DNA from: Myxococcales bacterium | GTDB lineage: Bacteria; Desulfobacterota_B; Binatia; UBA1149; SPBQ01 | Length of the DNA stretch: 8,771 nucleotides | Assembly: GCA_004525875.1 (NCBI GenBank) | Contig: SPBQ01000067.1 | Location: 1-8,771 of the forward strand | Direction: 5' to 3' | Shown: positions 5,926 through 8,771 of the stretch, piece by piece | How positions within the stretch are numbered: the first letter of the stretch is position 1 | Layout: every line of letters begins with the position of its first letter | Notes under the pieces: model-generated | The model's input: the letters and a program-made list of their open reading frames with translations, nothing else | Databases searched by the model: none | What the model was told of the DNA's origin: nothing | Made by a program: the position numbers and the translations under genes

Positions 5926-7508
5926 TCAGGGCCTAACCGTGTAGGACCGCGGTCCGAGTTGCGAGGCGAGCAGCGGCTCGACGGCCTCGACCCAGCGACA
6001 CAGCGTCGGGCGCGTGCGGCGCGGATCGATGAGGTCGTGCACACCGAAGCTCTCGGCGCGTGAAAATGGCGACTTGGCCGCGAAGAACCGCTCCTCTCCT
6101 CGAGCTCGCGGCGACGGGCCTCAGGATCGTCGGCCGCCGCGATGTCGCGGCGGAAGGCCACCGCCACGCCACCCTCCACCGGCAGCGCACCGGTCTCGGC
6201 CGAAGGCCATGACAGCACGGTGCCGCCCGGTCCGAAATGGGCTGCTGCGGCCACTCCATAGGCCTTGCGCACGATCACCGACGCCCACGGCACCGCTGAT
6301 TGCATCACCGCAAAGATCGCGGCCGCGCCGTATCGGATCGTACCGGCTTGCTCGGACTCGGTGCCGATCATGAATCCCGGCTCGTCGACGAAGCTGACGA
6401 TCGGCAGGTGGAACGTGTCGCAGAAGTCGACGAAGCGGCGGATCTTCTGACTGCCGGCGGCGTCCATGGCTCCGGCCCAGAACCGGTTGTCGTTGGCCAT
6501 CACGCCGATCGGCCGGCCCGCCAGACGCGCCAGGCCGGTGATCTGGGAGGGGCCGTAGTAGGGTGTCATCTCGAAGAACGAGCCCGCATCGCACACGGAC
6601 GTGACGATCCGCCGCGCGTCGAACGCGCGGCGGCGATCGCGGGGGACGATGTCGAGCAACTCCTCGTCGGCGCGCGCGAGGTCGTCGTCGCAATCTCCCA
6701 CGGGCGGCAACGCCCACACGTTCGGTGGCAGGTAGCTGAGGAACGTTCGGATCAGCGCGATGGCGCCGGCTTCGTCCACGGCGAGGTTGTCGACGACGCC
6801 ACTGCGCAGATGCACGTCGGCGCCGCCGAGCTCTTCCTTCGTTTTACGCTCGCCGAGCGCGCGCTCGACGACGGCCGGTCCGGCGATCATCACCTGAGAA
6901 GTGTCCCGCGTCATGATCGAGAAGTGCGAGGACACCAGCCGCGCCGCCGGAAAGCCTGCCACCGCACCGACGGCGGCCGACACGACGGGCACGGTGGCCA
7001 TCGCGCGGCCGATCGACTCGAAGCGCGGCGTGGCGAACACCGGATCGCCGTGGGAGACTTGCCGAGCGCCGGAGGCGCCTGCGGCAGGGCCCGACGCGCC
7101 GGCGATACTGCCGCCTCCTCCCTCGAGAAACCGAATCAATGGCAGCCTGTATCGGCAGGCGAGCTCCTCTGCGTAGACGCTCTTGCGAAGCCCGGCCGCT
7201 GTGGGCGAGCCGCCGCGCAGCGTGAAGTCCTCGCCGCCGACCACGCAACGCCGGCCTGCGACCTTGGCGAGACCGAGAACGTAGTTGCCGGGCGTGAAAT
7301 CGACGAGGTTCCCCTCGGCGTCGAGCTCCGCGGCCCCGGCAATGGGCCCGTGCTCGTCGAAGCTCCCGGCGTCGGCCAGTGCGTCGATGCGCGCGCGGAT
7401 CGTCAACCGACCGCGCTCGTGCTGTCGCGCGACCGCGGCCGCGCCACCGAGCTCGCCGGCGCGCCGCCTGCGCTCCTCGATTCCCTCGACTTCCTTGCGC
7501 CAGCTCAT
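5926..7508 (-). CDS. acyl-CoA carboxylase carboxyltransferase (beta) subunit, frameshifted near its 3' end
   Basis: The protein matches the carboxyltransferase half of biotin-dependent acyl-CoA carboxylases (PccB/AccD5 type), which moves CO2 from carboxybiotin to an acyl-CoA. The N-terminal crotonase-like domain holds the GAVAGFPAAR oxyanion region (181-190) and KTKEELGGADVHLRSGVVDN (222-241). The C-terminal domain holds DEPGFMIGTESEQAGTIRYG (375-394), VIVRKAYG (411-418) and WPSAETGALPVEGG (434-447). GGGGSIAG near 130-137 replaces the usual SGGAR, so this is a divergent paralogue with unclear substrate. The frame is clean to about residue 472 (ARRRELEER), where homology moves frame within 6089-6104. 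The new frame reads FFAAKSPFSRAESFGVHDLI and on to a TGA at 5926-5928. Dropping two bases (ag) from a gaggagaggag run restores a 526-residue protein, the normal family length. Without repair, the frame runs on into the membrane-protein gene. No biotin carboxylase or biotin carrier gene is adjacent. Confidence 0.82.
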
Positions 7509-7517
7509 GCCCGTCCG

Positions 7518-7543
7518 GAGCCGTCGCTCGACCGCGACGGCTC
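7518..7543. other. perfect 10-bp hairpin just upstream of the carboxyltransferase start
   Basis: gagccgtcgc (7518-7527) and gcgacggctc (7534-7543) pair exactly around the loop tcgacc. The stem ends nine bases before the ATG at 7506-7508, and the lipoprotein stop lies further upstream at 7604-7606. On the minus strand the stem is followed by ccggacgggc and the ATG, without a T-run. It could be a weak terminator for the lipoprotein/DUF924 transcript or a leader structure that limits ribosome access to GGACGGG, the only Shine-Dalgarno-like sequence there. Confidence 0.55.
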
Positions 7544-7603
7544 GAATGTATTGAACGATGGGTGTCCTAATGCGAGAGCCGCGAGACGGGCAGCCTCCCC
7601 GCT

Positions 7604-8221
7604 TCAGATCCGAACCGGGATGTTCTCCTCGCAGCGCAGGTGCGCCTCCTCGGCGCTGCGCGCGTCGCGCATGGCGAGCAGGAGCGCCGCGCAGATCTCC
7701 ACCGTCTCGGCCCGCGCCCCCTCGCGCTCGGAGGGCAGCCCATAGGCCACGACACTGACGCGCGGAGGGTCGGTCCCCGCGCACATCTGCGTGCGGACGT
7801 ATCCCGCGCCGCGGCGCTCGAATGTCACACTCGAGACGTTCGACGTGCCGACCACCGGCGGGCAAGCGTCGAGACCGACGGCGTCGAAGCGCACGTGGTA
7901 GAAGCGCACGCCACGTCTGGCCGGCTCCGGCTCGGACAGCGGTCCGAACTCGATCGTTAGCAGCCGAAGCGCGTGCCGCGCGCGGGCACGCAGATGCTCG
8001 GCGTCCGATTCCGTGGCCATCGGCGGAATGTAGAGGAGCTCGCCGGCAGCCTGGAAGTCGCGCTGTTCGAGCAGGTCGATGAAGTGCTCGTGGAGGTCGG
8101 TCCGCGACTGGGCTAGCCGGGCCGCCGGCGTTGCAGAGGTCGCCGCTCCGGACACGGAGCAGCCGAAGCAGGCGCTCGCCGCCTGGAGCGCGATCAGGCC
8201 GGCCGCTGCGACTCGCCTCAT
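7604..8221 (-). CDS. putative lipoprotein, possibly with an NTF2-like domain
   Basis: A 205-residue protein that begins MRR, then a short hydrophobic stretch (4-17) and two candidate lipobox cysteines, C18 in AASAC and C21 in CFGC, so it is probably exported and lipid-anchored in the envelope. The mature part starts with a helix LHEHFIDLLEQRDFQAAGEL (43-62) followed by LYIPPMATESDAEHLRAR, a helix and EFGPLSEPEP, then strands (VRFYHVRFDA, VSSVTFERRGAGYVRTQM). This helix-then-sheet order is like NTF2-fold lipoproteins of unknown role; I know no specific family name. Cysteines at 120, 147, 177 and 197 could form disulfides in the periplasm. The gene starts 7 bases after the DUF924 stop, so the two are probably co-transcribed. 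No clear ribosome binding site is seen before the ATG at 8219-8221. Confidence 0.65.
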   Translation of the reverse strand: MRRVAAAGLIALQAASACFGCSVSGAATSATPAARLAQSRTDLHEHFIDLLEQRDFQAAGELLYIPPMATESDAEHLRARARHALRLLTIEFGPLSEPEPARRGVRFYHVRFDAVGLDACPPVVGTSNVSSVTFERRGAGYVRTQMCAGTDPPRVSVVAYGLPSEREGARAETVEICAALLLAMRDARSAEEAHLRCEENIPVRI

Positions 8222-8228
8222 GCGCTGA

Positions 8229-8771
8229 TCAGAAGCCCGCAGCCGGCTCGGCGAGGTAGGCGAGCTCCTCCGCGGAGCTCTCGCGTCCGAGCACGGCGTT
8301 GCGATGAGGAAAGCAACCGAAGCGCTGGATCAGGTCTCGATGCGCGATCGCGTAGTCGAGATTGCCGGAGAACTGCTCCTCCAGCGACGAGGGGGCCGCG
8401 GCGAGCAGCCCGCGATACAGACCCACCGACTGCTCCTGATCGTTCAGATTCTCGGAGTGCATGAAAGGCAGGTAGAAGAAGACGCGCTCGCAATAGCGCA
8501 GATCTCTATCCTGGCGCCGCTCGATGCCACCGGCTGCCAGGCTGCGCGCGCGGTCGTCGCCGGCGAACGCCTCGGCGGAGTCGCGGTGCAGCGAGCGCGA
8601 GATCTGATCGAGAAGGATGATGAGGGCGAGCCGCGCGCGCGCCGAGTCCGCCCACTCATCGAGCTCGCCGCCGCGCGCTGCGACCAGCGCGTCGGCGAAA
8701 CGCTGCTTGCAAAGACGATCATGCACGGGGTCCTTCGACCACCACAGATCGGCCTTCTCCGCGATCACGAC
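8229..8771 (-). CDS. DUF924 family protein, N-terminus cut by window edge
   Basis: 180 residues are visible. The DUF924 signatures are in the expected order: DLWWSKDPVHD at the start, GELDEWADSARARLALIILL, then LLDQISRSLHRDSAEAFAGD, YCERVFFYLPFMHSENLNDQEQSVGLY, and finally AIAHRDLIQRFGCFPHRN followed by AVLGRESSAEELAYL and a terminal AGF. The C-terminus is complete. DUF924 is a conserved all-helical, TPR-like cytoplasmic family without an assigned reaction. The frame is open to the last base, and the family normally has about 20 more residues with an xFWF motif before this point. The GTG at 8766-8768 is therefore probably not the true start, which should lie beyond the window. It sits 7 bases upstream of the lipoprotein gene on the same strand. 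Confidence 0.9.
   Translation of the reverse strand, partial: VVIAEKADLWWSKDPVHDRLCKQRFADALVAARGGELDEWADSARARLALIILLDQISRSLHRDSAEAFAGDDRARSLAAGGIERRQDRDLRYCERVFFYLPFMHSENLNDQEQSVGLYRGLLAAAPSSLEEQFSGNLDYAIAHRDLIQRFGCFPHRNAVLGRESSAEELAYLAEPAAGF

Noticed and set aside
6300..7745. 481-residue plus-strand open frame
   Set aside because: It lies antisense to the carboxyltransferase, whose motifs are unmistakable; long antisense frames are common at this GC.
7509..7865. 119-codon N-terminal extension of the carboxyltransferase frame
   Set aside because: It overlaps the lipoprotein gene out of frame and reads as arginine/glycine-rich noise; the family N-terminus begins at MSWRKEVEGI from 7508.
1..8771. 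CRISPR array, tRNA, rRNA or transposase
   Set aside because: No regularly spaced direct repeats, tRNA-like cloverleaf, rRNA stretch or transposase-like protein was seen on either strand.

Overview
The window is high-GC DNA with tightly packed genes on both strands and no rRNA, tRNA, CRISPR array or transposase that I can see. The gene types (a DUF4402-like secreted-protein tail, a lipoprotein with a type II signal peptide, lipid-linked-sugar glycosyltransferases, a divergent acyl-CoA carboxylase subunit) fit a Gram-negative, free-living bacterium with a large genome, such as a Myxococcota, Desulfobacterota or Binatota-like lineage or another proteobacterium. This placement is an inference from style and not from a marker gene.

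Layout. 1-78 (+) is the tail of a DUF4402-like protein. 121-567 (-) is an NTF2/SnoaL-like protein, divergent from 631-1299 (+), a class I SAM-dependent methyltransferase. The methyltransferase ends inside a roughly 177-bp imperfect palindrome (1283-1459) that fills the gap to the convergent block. That block, read on the minus strand from 5768 down to 1459, holds a polytopic membrane protein of unknown function rich in histidines (4785-5768) and two GT-C type integral-membrane glycosyltransferases (3105-4733 and 1459-3108). The two glycosyltransferase genes overlap by an ATGA and are probably translationally coupled. Upstream of the block lies an acyl-CoA carboxylase carboxyltransferase gene (5926-7508, -) with an apparent frameshift near its 3' end. 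Above that are a putative lipoprotein (7604-8221, -) and a DUF924 protein running off the window edge (8229-8771, -), separated by 7 bases.

The two glycosyltransferases probably move sugars from polyprenyl-phosphate donors onto a lipid, glycan or protein on the outer face of the inner membrane. The histidine-rich membrane protein is the least explained member of the block and shares its direction, so it may act in the same envelope pathway. The block looks lower in GC than the genes to its right and has the palindromic repeat at one edge, which would suit a separately acquired module, but this rests on hand counts of a few lines. The carboxyltransferase has no biotin carboxylase or biotin carrier gene next to it.

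Most notable: the long imperfect palindrome that supplies the methyltransferase stop codon; a perfect 17-bp hairpin with a 3-base loop inside a glycosyltransferase gene; the carboxyltransferase frameshift, which leaves an open frame running into the membrane protein; and the histidine-rich membrane protein. I do not see clear proof of a wholly new system. The three-gene membrane block is the best candidate for unexplored biology here.
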